In this document: one piece after another, positions 1-9,253 of the stretch | Position numbering within the stretch: the first letter of the stretch is position 1 | Layout of the letters: the number at the start of each line of letters is the position of its first letter | NCBI GenBank assembly: GCA_041397845.1 | Contig: JAWKVW010000006.1 | Span: forward strand, 1-64,000 | Length of the DNA: 64,000 nt | Reading direction: 5' to 3' | Source of the DNA: JAKPQE01 sp041397845 | Lineage (GTDB): Bacteria; Pseudomonadota; Alphaproteobacteria; Rhizobiales; JAKPQE01 | Notes under the pieces: model-generated | Told to the model about the DNA's origin: nothing | What the model saw: only the letters and a program-made list of their open reading frames with translations | Database searches by the model: none | Program-made: the position numbers and the translations under genes

Positions 1-125
1 CGGCGCGAACATCATCGTTCTTTTCTTGCGGGAAAGGCGGGCGCTGCGCAAGTGCGCGTGTCGAAGCACCCCGAGGGTTTTTGCGAGGGCGCGCGAGGCG
101 CGGCGGTGCCGGTCTCTTTTGCCGG

Positions 126-701
126 CTAGTTCTTCAGCACGAGGTCGCGGCCGCGCATCTCGACCGAGCGCAGGCGGCTGAAGAAGCTCATGCCGAGCAG
201 GCTGCCGTCCATGAGGCCGGGCTGGAGGACGAGGGCGGGGACGGTCTTGACGGCGATCGAGCCGATCCGAACCTCGTCAAGCAGCACGGCGGCGGCGCCG
301 ATGCGGCCGTTGGCGGTCGAGATCGGCACGACATAATCCTCGGCGCGCAGCCTGATGCCGAGGCGCTGGGCGTCCTCGCCGGTCAGAACGACATTGGTGG
401 CGCCGGTGTCGACGAGCATGCGCAGATGGCGGCCGTTGACGGTGCCGCTGGCGGTGAAATGACCGCTCTCATCGGCCTGAAGGGTCACGGTGCGGCCGGC
501 AGCGGCGGCAACCCTTGCCTTTGGCTCCTCGGCGGTGCCGACACCGAGAAAGCGCACGGCTGCCACCCTGGCGGCGCGGAACTCCGGCCGTTCGGCCCAG
601 TTTTCCAGATAGCCGACCATCGAGACGCTGGAAAAAAGGGTCATTACCGCCCAAAGCAGCCTTTTTCCGGCAAGCACTGCCACTCTCCCCAGAAGTTGCA
701 A
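126..701 (-). CDS. TIGR02281-type retropepsin-like aspartic protease
   Basis: 191-residue protein of the clan AA (retropepsin-like) family known as TIGR02281. An N-terminal hydrophobic stretch at about residues 8-30 looks like a membrane anchor or uncleaved signal. The catalytic motif is DTGATN at residues 98-103, and the C-terminal GMSFFSRL motif is typical of the family. Family members are single-domain proteases that presumably dimerise like retropepsin, with the catalytic domain inferred to lie in the periplasm. It is transcribed away from the glycosyltransferase at 768-1853 on the same strand with a 66 bp gap. The substrate is unknown. The frame is intact, unlike the genes starting 1 kb further on. 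Confidence 0.85.
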   Translation of the reverse strand: MQLLGRVAVLAGKRLLWAVMTLFSSVSMVGYLENWAERPEFRAARVAAVRFLGVGTAEEPKARVAAAAGRTVTLQADESGHFTASGTVNGRHLRMLVDTGATNVVLTGEDAQRLGIRLRAEDYVVPISTANGRIGAAAVLLDEVRIGSIAVKTVPALVLQPGLMDGSLLGMSFFSRLRSVEMRGRDLVLKN

Positions 702-767
702 TTCCGGGCAGGCTAGCGTTGCATCATTAAGGCGAACTGAAACAGGCCGGCGAAGCGCCGGAAGCGG

Positions 768-1853
768 TTAACGGCCGGTTGCCGCGACCGTTTCGGCATA
801 GATCGCATCGAGCGTCGCGGCCGAACGACGGATGTCGAAAAGGCTTTCGGCGCGCGCGCGGCCGCGGCGGGCATAGTCGGCGAGTAGTGCCGCGTCGTCG
901 AGATATCGCCCGATCGCCGCCTGCAGCGCGGCGGCATCGCCCTTCGGCACGACAAGGGCGGCGTCGCCCGAGACATGGGCAAGGCCATCGGCGGCGCTCG
1001 TCACCAGCGCGGCACCGCCGGCGTGCGCCTCGAGCGCGGCGCGGCCGAACGGCTCGTGCAGGGACGGCGTCAGCGCGATGGCGACATGCTCCAGCCGCTC
1101 GCGGACATGGCCATGGGTCTTGTCGAAATCGACGCTCGCCCGGTCGCCAAGGGCGGCAAGCCGCGGCAGCACCTCGTCGCGATAGTCGGGATAGGCGTCG
1201 CGCTCGGTGAACAGGAATTCGGCGCGCCAGTCCGGATGGGCGGCAAGCAGCGGCGGCAGCGCCCCGGCAATTTCGCGAACGCCCTTCGAGGGCGCGAGCC
1301 GGCCGGCATAGAAGATCACCTTCTCGCGGACCTCTGCCGGATGCCAGGTGGCAAAATCGAGAGCGTTGTGCACGACATGCAGCGGCCGGTCGACACCGGC
1401 CCAATGGCGCCGGAAATCGTCGCGGCAATTGTCGCTGACGAAGATGATGCCGGCGAGGCGGCGATAGAGGCGCTCGCGCCAGAGGCGATGGAAGAGGCCG
1501 CGCGGCGGCTTTTCGAAATTGTGGGTGTGGTAGAGCACCGGCAGCGGCTTCAGGCGGGCGGCGATGCGGCCGGCGGTCGGCAGGTGCTGGTGCACGACGA
1601 CGCAATCGGCCCGCCAGGCCGCGATGGCGTCGGCGACCTTGTTGGCGTGGGCCCGATGGCCGCAGGCCGGCTCGACGAACTCAATGTCGAGGCCCTTGAA
1701 CGGTTCCTCGACCGGCATCGCGAAAATCCGGGTCGTGTGCTTCACCGAACTGAAGCTGACGAAGTCGTGGATGCAAAGATCTATCGAGGTCGCCCGGGCG
1801 GGCGACATGAACATCCTGCGGGTGGCGACGATGGCGATCTTCATCGGCCTCAT
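768..1853 (-). CDS. Family GT4 glycosyltransferase
   Basis: 361-residue GT-B fold glycosyltransferase. The C-terminal half carries the GT4 signature around residue 265-275 (EPFGRAALEAH, the E-x7-E type nucleotide-sugar binding element), and the acceptor domain has a HTHNFEKP segment near residue 120. It would transfer a sugar from an NDP-sugar to a lipid or polysaccharide acceptor in the cytoplasm; the donor and acceptor cannot be told from sequence. It lies 34 bp downstream of the hrpB remnant and may be cotranscribed with it. A second GT4 gene at 15016-16218 is only distantly similar. The frame is uninterrupted. Confidence 0.85.
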   Translation of the reverse strand: MRPMKIAIVATRRMFMSPARATSIDLCIHDFVSFSSVKHTTRIFAMPVEEPFKGLDIEFVEPACGHRAHANKVADAIAAWRADCVVVHQHLPTAGRIAARLKPLPVLYHTHNFEKPPRGLFHRLWRERLYRRLAGIIFVSDNCRDDFRRHWAGVDRPLHVVHNALDFATWHPAEVREKVIFYAGRLAPSKGVREIAGALPPLLAAHPDWRAEFLFTERDAYPDYRDEVLPRLAALGDRASVDFDKTHGHVRERLEHVAIALTPSLHEPFGRAALEAHAGGAALVTSAADGLAHVSGDAALVVPKGDAAALQAAIGRYLDDAALLADYARRGRARAESLFDIRRSAATLDAIYAETVAATGR

Positions 1854-1887
1854 CTAGCCAACTCCGCCTGCCGCGTCCATCCGACGA

Positions 1888-4308
1888 TCAGGTGCCGCGC
1901 GGTTTTGCCCGGCGGGTCGGCGCGGCGGCGACGGGATCGTCCGGCCAGGGGTGCTTCGGGTAGCGGCCCTTCATGTCGACCTTCACCGCCTGATAGGAGC
2001 CGCGCCAGAAGCCGGGCAGATCGCGGGTGACCTGCACCGGCCGGTGCGCCGGCGACAACAGCTCGACGACGAGCGGCACCTTGCCGTCAACAATCGCGGG
2101 ATGGACATCGAGGCCGAAAAGCTCCTGCACGCGCACCGCAATCGTCGGCCCGGCGGGCGCGTCATAGTCGATGGCGATGCGCGAGCCGGTCGGCACCTCG
2201 AAATGGCTCGGCGTCAGGCGCTCGACATCGCGGGAGAGGTGCCAGGGAACGAGGCTTTCGAGGGCGGCGCGCAAATCGTCCGGAGTGATTTCGGCAATTG
2301 CCCTGCGGCCCGAAAGGAAGGGCGCCAGCCAGTCGTCGAGGCTGGCGAGGAGCGCGGCGTCCGACAGGTCCGGCCAGTCGCCGCCGGCATGCTCGGCGAT
2401 GAAGGCGATGCGGCCGCGCCATTGCGACAGCGATTCTGGTGAACGGCAGGACGACGGTTCGAGGGCGCGGATGCCGCCGACGAGCACGGCGGTCACCGCG
2501 GCCGGATCAGGTCGGCGATCCGCTCCTCGGCAAGGATGATGCGGCCGAGCCGGCGGCGGCGGCGGGCGCGCACGGCGCGGGCGGACGGGTCGAAGACAAT
2601 GTCGTTTTCGACGGAGATATGGCCCGGGAAGCCGGCCTCGATCCCGTCGCGGCCGATCGGTGCGGCAAGGAGAATGCGGGAAGTATCGGCGCCGCCGCCC
2701 TGCAACTCGGCGACGGCGAGGAATTCCTCGGCGGCGAGGCGGTCGGCCGGGTCGAGCCGTGTCGCCGCGACCGCCGGCGAGGAGAAACGTGCCGTCGCGG
2801 CCGCGCGCCCTGGCAATCCGGTCGGGATAGGCAAGGCCGAGCACGGCGCCGGCAAGCTCGGTGGAGGTCTCCTCATCACCGCCCTGGCAAGGGCGGCCCA
2901 GCGGCGGGCAAGGCCGCGCAGGGTTTCGCCACGGCTGCCCCGGATCCCGGCGCAGGCCGGCGATGCGGTCGCGCAGATCGGTGGAATTGCCGCCTCTCGT
3001 GCCGCGCTCGGTCAGGACGACGGCGATCTCGGCGGCGAGGCCGCGCCCGACAAGGCCGGCCCGGTGCACCATATGGGCAAGGCGCGGCGGCAGCGGCAGG
3101 CGGCGCAAGGTCTCGCCCTCCGGCGTGATCGCGCCATCGGGGCCGAGCGCGTCAGCCCTTCAGCAGCGCGACCGCCTCGTCCCAGGCGCGCGGCGGCGCA
3201 TCGACGAATGGCAGGGCATCCGGCGTCCGTGCTCCCCCATGCAGCGAGGTCGAGAACGAGCCGGAGAGATCGGCATCGGTGAATCTCGGCCGGCCATGCG
3301 GGGCGAGCGCCTGGGTCTGCGCCTCGTCCCAGAGCCGGTAGCAGACGCCCGGCCCGCGGCCGGCGCGGCCGCGGCGCTGGTCGGCGGCGGCGCGGGTCAC
3401 GCGTACCGTTTCAAGATCGGTCAGGCCGCTTGCCACTCATAGCGCGGCACGCGGGAAAGGCCGCAATCGACGACCACCGAGACGCCCTCGATGGTCAGGC
3501 TGGTTTCGGCAATAGCGGTCGCCAGAACGACCTTGCGCCGGCCGGCCGGCGCCGGGGCGATGGCGCGGTCCTGCTCGGCGGGCGACAGCGCCATAGAGCG
3601 GCGCCAGCTCGACATTTGCCGGCAGGCGCTCGGCAAGAAGGCCGGCGGTGCGCGCGATCTCGCCCATGCCCGGCAGGAAGACGAGGAGGCCGCCGTCGTC
3701 CCTGGCGAGCGCCTGCGCACAGCGGCGGTATCGTCCTCGATGCGCCTTGGCCGCATCGCGGCCGAGATAGCACGTCTCGACCGAAGGCGCGGCCTTCACT
3801 GCAGTCGACCGGGGCGCCGCCAAGCACGGGCGGCGACGCGGGCGCCATCGGCGGTGGCGGACATCACCAGAAGGCGCAGGTCCGGCCGAGCGCGCCCGAC
3901 GACCGAGCGCGAGGCAAGAGCGAGATCGGCATCGAGGCTGCGCTCATGGAAATTTCGCCGAAGAGCACGCGAGCGACGCCCGCAAGGTCGGGATCGTCGA
4001 GGACCATGCGGGTGAAGACGCCCTCGGTGACGATCTCGATGCGGGTTCGCGCCGACACCTTCGCCTGAGGCGGACGCGATAGCCGACGGTCTCGCCGACC
4101 GGTCGCCAAGGGTCGCGGCCGGTGGGCAAGGCGGCGGTCGAGGACGAGGATGCGGCCATCCGCCCGCCAGGGCTCGCCGAGGAGGGCGAGCGGCACGCGC
4201 GTCGTCTTGCCGGCACCGGGCGGAGCGACGAGCACAGCATCGCCCCTCGCCAATGCGGCAAGAAGGTCCGGCAGGACCGCCTCGATCGCAGTTGTCTTCA
4301 GCCGTCAC
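1888..4308 (-). pseudogene. hrpB: ATP-dependent helicase HrpB, broken by many frameshifts
   Basis: A DEAH-type helicase of the HrpB family can be rebuilt only by jumping between frames. In order: Walker A APPGAGKTTRVPLALL near 4220-4180, the RIEIVTEGVFTRMVLDDP stretch near 4040, LVMSATADG near 3870, LLVFLPGMGEIART near 3680, ATAIAETSLTIEGVSVVVD near 3500, motif VI QRRGRAGRGPGVCYRLW near 3370, and the HrpB-specific C-terminus ending in a normal stop at 1888. At least eight frame changes are needed. Motif II, normally DEFH, reads with D changed to G and an extra base. The GTG at 4308 overlaps the stop of the upstream ATPase gene, as expected for a real operon. The non-essential function would allow real decay, but neighbouring gyrB has the same damage, so sequence error is likelier. 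Confidence 0.8.
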
Positions 4309-4952
4309 GCGCCTGCTCCCGCCGCGAGCACGACGACCGGTCCGGCGGCGGCGCGGGCGTCGTCGGCATCAGCGTGACGAGGAGCACGGGTATGCTCGGC
4401 TCGTCGCCGCCGTGGCCCAGCGGCGCGATCTGGTCCGCGCAGGCCGGAATCGAGGCGCAAGAACACCTTGTCGAGCAGCCGGCGCAGGCCGCTGCAGCAT
4501 CCGGTGCAAGGGCGACAGCGGGCGCGGCCAACCACCGGACAGGTGGCAGGGTCACGCTCGCCATAGCCGGCAAGGCCGATCTCGCCGAGCGCCTCCTCGA
4601 CGATGGCGCGCCGGGCGTCGCGGCCGCACCTCGCGCGACAGGGCAAAGAGCAGATTTCCGGCGACGGAGAGGTGGAAGAGGAGGTCATCCTGAAAGAGGA
4701 TGCCGGTGCGCCGCGCTTCCGGCGGCAGGCAAACGTCCTCGCCGTTCAGGAGCACGCGGCCGGGATGAGAAGGCCGGCGCCAAGAAGCCGCTGATGACAG
4801 GCAAGGAGCGTCGACTTCGCCGACGCCGCCTGGCCCATCACCGTTGCGACCTCGCCGGGCGCGACCGCGAGCGACAGGTCGAGGAGGGGCCGGCCGGCGC
4901 GGGCGATGTGCACCCGGTCCAGCACCAATCCCTTCGCGTCTATCCTCGACAT
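4305..4952 (-). pseudogene. ynjD: ABC transporter ATPase, YnjD type, frameshifted
   Basis: Remnant of a roughly 215-residue ABC ATPase of the YnjD/ThiQ type. The start ATG at 4952 gives MSRIDAKGLVLDRV, and the GILFQDD Q-loop region is near 4690. The expected signature and Walker B segments near 4500-4440 are scrambled by frame changes but still spell FLRLDSGLR in one frame. The Walker A reads GQAASAKS instead of GxxGxGKS, so substitutions as well as indels are present. The final frame ends at 4305, overlapping the hrpB GTG by 4 bp. With ynjB and ynjC it would power an uptake system; the E. coli YnjBCD substrate is not firmly established and thiamine has been suggested. Confidence 0.75.
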
Positions 4953-4971
4953 GCGGTTCACGTCGTCGCTC

Positions 4972-6638
4972 TCATTTGCAGCACTTCGATGGCGGTAGAG
5001 CACGGCCGGCAGGAAGAGCGCTAAATCCAGGAAGCCGACGAAGGGAAGCACCATCTGGTCGATGGCATAGACGCTGATGACGCGCCGGCTGCGGCCGGCG
5101 GCAAGGGCGATCGCCTCGGTGGTCACGGTCGGCACGCGGCCGCCGCCGACAAGGATCGTCGGCGGCATGACCGCCGAGACGGCAGCCGACCGCCGCGGCG
5201 ACGAGGATCGCGGCCAGAAGCATCGCGCGCGGACGCGTAGAAGGCCTGGGCCGGCGAGGCGCTGACTTGCGGCGACTCGCATCAGCACCGCCGGTCGAAG
5301 GCCCGCCAGGGATCGGAGAGGGCGAGGAAGGCATAGGGCAGGACAAAGACGAGATGGGCGAAGGTGACGGCGGCGACGGTGCCGTCGAGCCCGAAGCGGA
5401 AGAACAGCACCTCAAGGCCGTAGAGGAATGCGACCTGCGGCACGAGCAATGGCAGATAGAGCACGAGCAAAGAACGGTCGCCGCCATCCCGGCCGGTGCG
5501 TCGCCATTCTCCAGGCAGGCAAGGGTGAGGACGAGGGCGATGGCGGTGGCGATGCCGCCGACGGCGATGGTGGCGGCGAGCGGCGCTGCGAGCGCGGTCG
5601 CGGTACCGGCGCCAGCCATCCAGCGCCGGCATCGGGCAAGGCATCGGGGAAGCGCCACGGCCCGGCGACCGACCAGACGGCGAGCCCGGCAAGGCCGAGG
5701 AGCACGGCGGCGATGGCCAGCACCATTGCCGCGCCGGCGGCAAGGCGCACCGGCCGATCAGCAGCGCCGCGACGGCCGCTCGCGGCGGCCATAAGGCCAA
5801 GGCGGGCGACGAGGCGCTCGCCAATGAGCCAGAGGCCGATGGCGCCGAGCGTGACGGCGAATTGCAGCAGCGCACCGGCCGAGGCGCGGAACCGCATGGC
5901 AAGGTCGGGATCGTTCATCCAGCGGACCAGCTCGACGGCGAGCGGCGGCGGATTGGTCGGTTCGAGCACCAGCGCGACATCGACGACGGAGGACGCATAA
6001 GCGATGACGGCAAAGACCGGCAGGATCTGGCGATAAAGCCGGGGAAAGATCGCCAGGAAGAAGCCGGCGACGCGGCCATAGCCGAGGCTTGCGGCGACAT
6101 TGCCGGCGGGCGGGCGGCATCGGTCTGCGGCAGGGCGGCGAGCGCCATCAGAAAGAGAAACGGGATCTCCTTGGCGACGAGCCCGGCCATCATGGCAAGG
6201 CCGAGGGGATCATTGACGATGGAGCAGGTCCGGCGGGTAGCGCCAGCCGGTCGCCCAGGGCGAGACGAGGCGGACAAGCCAACCGGAGGGGGCAATGAGG
6301 AAGGCAATGCCGAACGCCGCGGCGGCATGGGGCACCGACAGCAGCGGCGAGACGAGGCGGCGCAGTCCGTTGAAGAACGGCGTGCCAAGCCAGCCGGCAA
6401 CGAAAAAGGCGACGACGGCAAGGGCGGCAAGCGTCGTCAGCAGCCCCGAAGCAAGGCTGAGGCCGACGGAGCGGCCTATGCCCGGCGTCGCCCAGAGATC
6501 GGCGAAGGGCTGCAGCGAAAAGCCGTCAGAGCCGAGCACCGGCAGATAGCCGAAGGCCGGCAGGGCAACGCCGACAAGCCCCGCAACGACCGGGCCGATG
6601 AGGACGAGGATGGTGAGCGGCGGCGCGAGACGCAGCAT
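4972..6638 (-). pseudogene. ynjC: ABC transporter permease, YnjC type, frameshifted
   Basis: Remnant of a duplicated permease of the YnjC (COG4135-like) type, about 550 codons long. The N-terminal part from ATG 6638 reads MLRLAPPLTILVLIGP and continues through GLSLASGLLTTLAALAVVAF, which are clear membrane helices. Further hydrophobic stretches appear in alternate frames down to the C-terminal VISVYAIDQMVLPFVGFL near 5060. At least four frame changes are required. The end is uncertain: one frame stops at 4972 while another runs into the ATPase start at 4952. Gene order SBP-permease-ATPase on one strand matches ynjBCD. Confidence 0.72.
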
Positions 6639-6663
6639 GGCGGTGTCGCGCCTCCCCTTCGGC

Positions 6664-7877
6664 TCAGGCGCCGTAGCGCTTTTTCCAGGCTTCCTCGAGA
6701 CGAACCATCCACGAGGGATGGGGCTCGGGCAGCACGGCGCCGAGCTCGGCCGGCGACAGGGTGGCAATGCCGAGGTCGATGGCATCGAGGCGGGCGCGAT
6801 CCTCCGGCGAGAGCCTTGCCACGTCGAGCACGGTGAAATCGCCCCAGACGTCCGGCTTCTGTTTCTCGATCTGGGCGTCCGGCGACATCAGGAAATTGGC
6901 GACGACCATCGCGCCGGCCCTGGCATTGGCGTTGAACGGCATCGCCACGAAATGGGTGTTGCCGATGGTGCCGATGTCCATGACGTAGGAGCGGACGGTG
7001 TCGGGCAGCTCGCCCTTGGCGATGGCGGAGCTCGCCTCGGTCTGGTGGAAGGAAAAGGCGATCTCGACCTCGCCGTCGGCAAGCAGGGTGCGCAGCGCCG
7101 AGGCATTTTCCGGGAAGGCCCGGCCCTCGCGCCACATCAGCGGATGGAGCTTGTCGAGATAGGCAAAGAGCGGCGCGGTCGCGGCGTCGAAATCGGTCTC
7201 CTCGGCCGGCTTTTCAAGAACGGCGCGATCGGCGACGAGCTCGTAGAGCATTTGCTTCAGGAAGGTCGAGCCGGTGAAATCGGGCGGCTGGGGATAGGTG
7301 AAGCGGCCGGGATGGCTCGCCGCCCAGTCGAGGAGCGCCGGAGCAGACTTCGGCACGTCCGGGGTGCGGGCGGTGTCGTGATAGAAGACGAGCTGGGCCA
7401 TGCCCCAGGGCGCCTCGAGACCGTCGACGGGCACGGTGAAATCGCTCGTCACGGTCGGCTTGCCGGCAACATCGACGAGGGCATAATTCGGCAGCGCGGT
7501 CGACCAGGGCGCGGCAGCGAGCAGGTCCTCGCGCTTCATGGCAGGCGAAGTTCTCGCCATTGATCGAACTGAGGTCGACCGAACCGCCGCTCGCGCCGCG
7601 GCGGTCTTTTCGGCCGAACCGCCGCGACCACCTCGGCGGTGTCAGAGCATGGCGTGGACGAGCTTGACGCCAGGCGCTTCTCGACCTCGGCGCCGACCCA
7701 GGCGATGTAGTCGTTGATGCGCGATTCGCCGGCCCAGGCATGCCAGTAGACCGTCTCGCCCTTTGCTTCTGCGGGAACGCATCCCATTTCGCGGGATCGG
7801 GGTCGGCAAAGCGCCGCGCCTGAAAAGACGGTTCCGGCAGACAGCGCCAGCGCGCCAAACCAACGTGCGATGGTCAA
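6664..7877 (-). pseudogene. ynjB: ABC transporter substrate-binding protein, YnjB type, frameshifted
   Basis: The C-terminal 280 residues (7560-6664) are in one clean frame and match the YnjB family. Typical segments are DGLEAPWGMAQLVFYHD, HPGRFTYPQPPDFTG and the ending PHPSWMVRLEEAWKKRYG. The N-terminus is in other frames: a TTG at 7877 preceded by GGAGGAAATC gives a signal peptide (residues 1-23, LTIARWFGALALSAGTVFSG), and ETVYWHAWAGESRINDYIAW follows. Two or three indels between about 7800 and 7560 separate the pieces. It is the periplasmic receptor of the ynjBCD system and is divergent from the phosphotransferase, with under 200 bp between them. Confidence 0.78.
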
Positions 7878-8043
7878 ATCGATTTCCTCCGTTTCCGGCC
7901 TGCAGCGCTGCTTTTGGCTCCTGCCGCCGGTTCCCTTGCCATCTTTGGAGCGCACCGGGCCGGCAGCGTCAAGACACGGTTTCCGGAGGCGGCTGTGATT
8001 TCCGCCGACGGGCGGGCATGCCGTTCCGGCACGGTCTCGAGCA

Positions 8044-9119
8044 ATGCGGTTCGCCGACGAAGGGCACCGCACCGATCGAAGCGCACTTGCCGGGGCGCTC
8101 GCCGACCGGCCGGACACGGCAGCGGTGACGGCGGCCGACATCCGACCGCTTGCCGACACGGGCCTTGCGCACTGGCATGCCCGGATTGGCGAGACCGGCT
8201 GGCTGGCGCGCATGCCGTAAAGCCAGATGAAGCTCGGCGCCGCCGAAAACCTTCTATCAGGCAAATTCCTTTCGCGGCCGCCGAGCACTTCCGAGGCACA
8301 CGCCGAAGCTCATCGACATCGTGGCGCCGACCGAGGAACTGCTCGGGGCGCTCATCGTCGAGGCGATCGAGGGCCGGGTGCCGCGCCTGCCGGACGACCT
8401 TGCGGCCATCGCTGGCGCTCGCGGCGCTGCACCGCTGCCCGATCGAGGAGCCAGCAAGCGGGCTGAAGCGGATGCCGCCAATCCGCTGACGGCGATGCTG
8501 CTCGAGGGTTCGCGACAGGCGGAATTCCTCGAGCCGGCCGATATCGACGACGTCATGGCTCGACATCCGCTCCGAGCTCGACAAGGTGTTCCGGCACGTG
8601 GAACGGCTCGGCCGGCCGCCACGGACACTGATCTCGTTCGACGCCCATCCGGGCAATTTCCTCATCGAGGAACGGGCCGACGAGGCCCCGCGCGCCGTTC
8701 TCGTCGATCTCGACAAGATGCTGCTTTCCTCGCCCAGCCGACCTCGCGCACGTACGACGCTCTACACCTCGACGACCTGGGACCCGAACACCTCGGCGGT
8801 GCTCTCGGGCGAGGAGATGCTCGCCTTCTATCGTGCCTGGATCGCGGCAATGGGCGATGACGCGGAACAGCACGTTGCCGTTCCTCGAAATCAGCCGGCG
8901 ACGGTCTTCTGGCTCTGGTCGGCGACCTGGTGCGCCAAGTGGCAAGTGCTTTCCGGCGAGACGGCGAAGGAAGCGGCCGAGACGAGCGCCAATGCCGAGG
9001 ACTGGTCGGAGGAAAAGAGCGCGGCGGCCCTCATTGCCCACGTCGCCGAGCGGGTAACGCACTACCTCCAGCCCGAGACCATCGCCCGGGTGCGGGCAAC
9101 GCTTGCCATCAAGCCTTGA
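8044..9119 (+). pseudogene. Aminoglycoside/choline-kinase-like phosphotransferase, frameshifted
   Basis: An APH-fold phosphotransferase spread over several frames. From 8044 one frame reads ADIRPLADTGLAHWHARIG and LARMP. After frame changes near 8220, 8300, 8440 and 8560 the last frame (from about 8586) is clean to the stop at 9119. That part has the Brenner-type catalytic motif SFDAHPGNFLIEE and the metal-binding LVDLDKML, in the order usual for APH/choline kinases. The true start is uncertain and may lie upstream, towards 7910. The substrate is unknown. It is divergent from ynjBCD, so a cofactor-salvage kinase is a possibility, but only by context. Confidence 0.65.
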
Positions 9120-9253
9120 GCCGGCCGCTTTCAGCAAGCTGTTAAGTCTTTGCCGAACCGTCAGAAACAAGCGCGGTTTCGGCATGAAATCAACGACAGC
9201 ACAATTACCCTATATTCGGCAGACGAGCGAATCACCGAAAGAGACGAGCAGGT

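Noticed and set aside
1..125. Start of another minus-strand gene around position 16 (ATGATG)
   Set aside because: Only a few codons are visible before the window edge, with a weak ribosome site; too little to call.
7878..8043. TPP riboswitch upstream of ynjBCD or the phosphotransferase
   Set aside because: No CTGAGA core or other thi-box elements are visible on either strand in this short gap, although the base quality here is doubtful.
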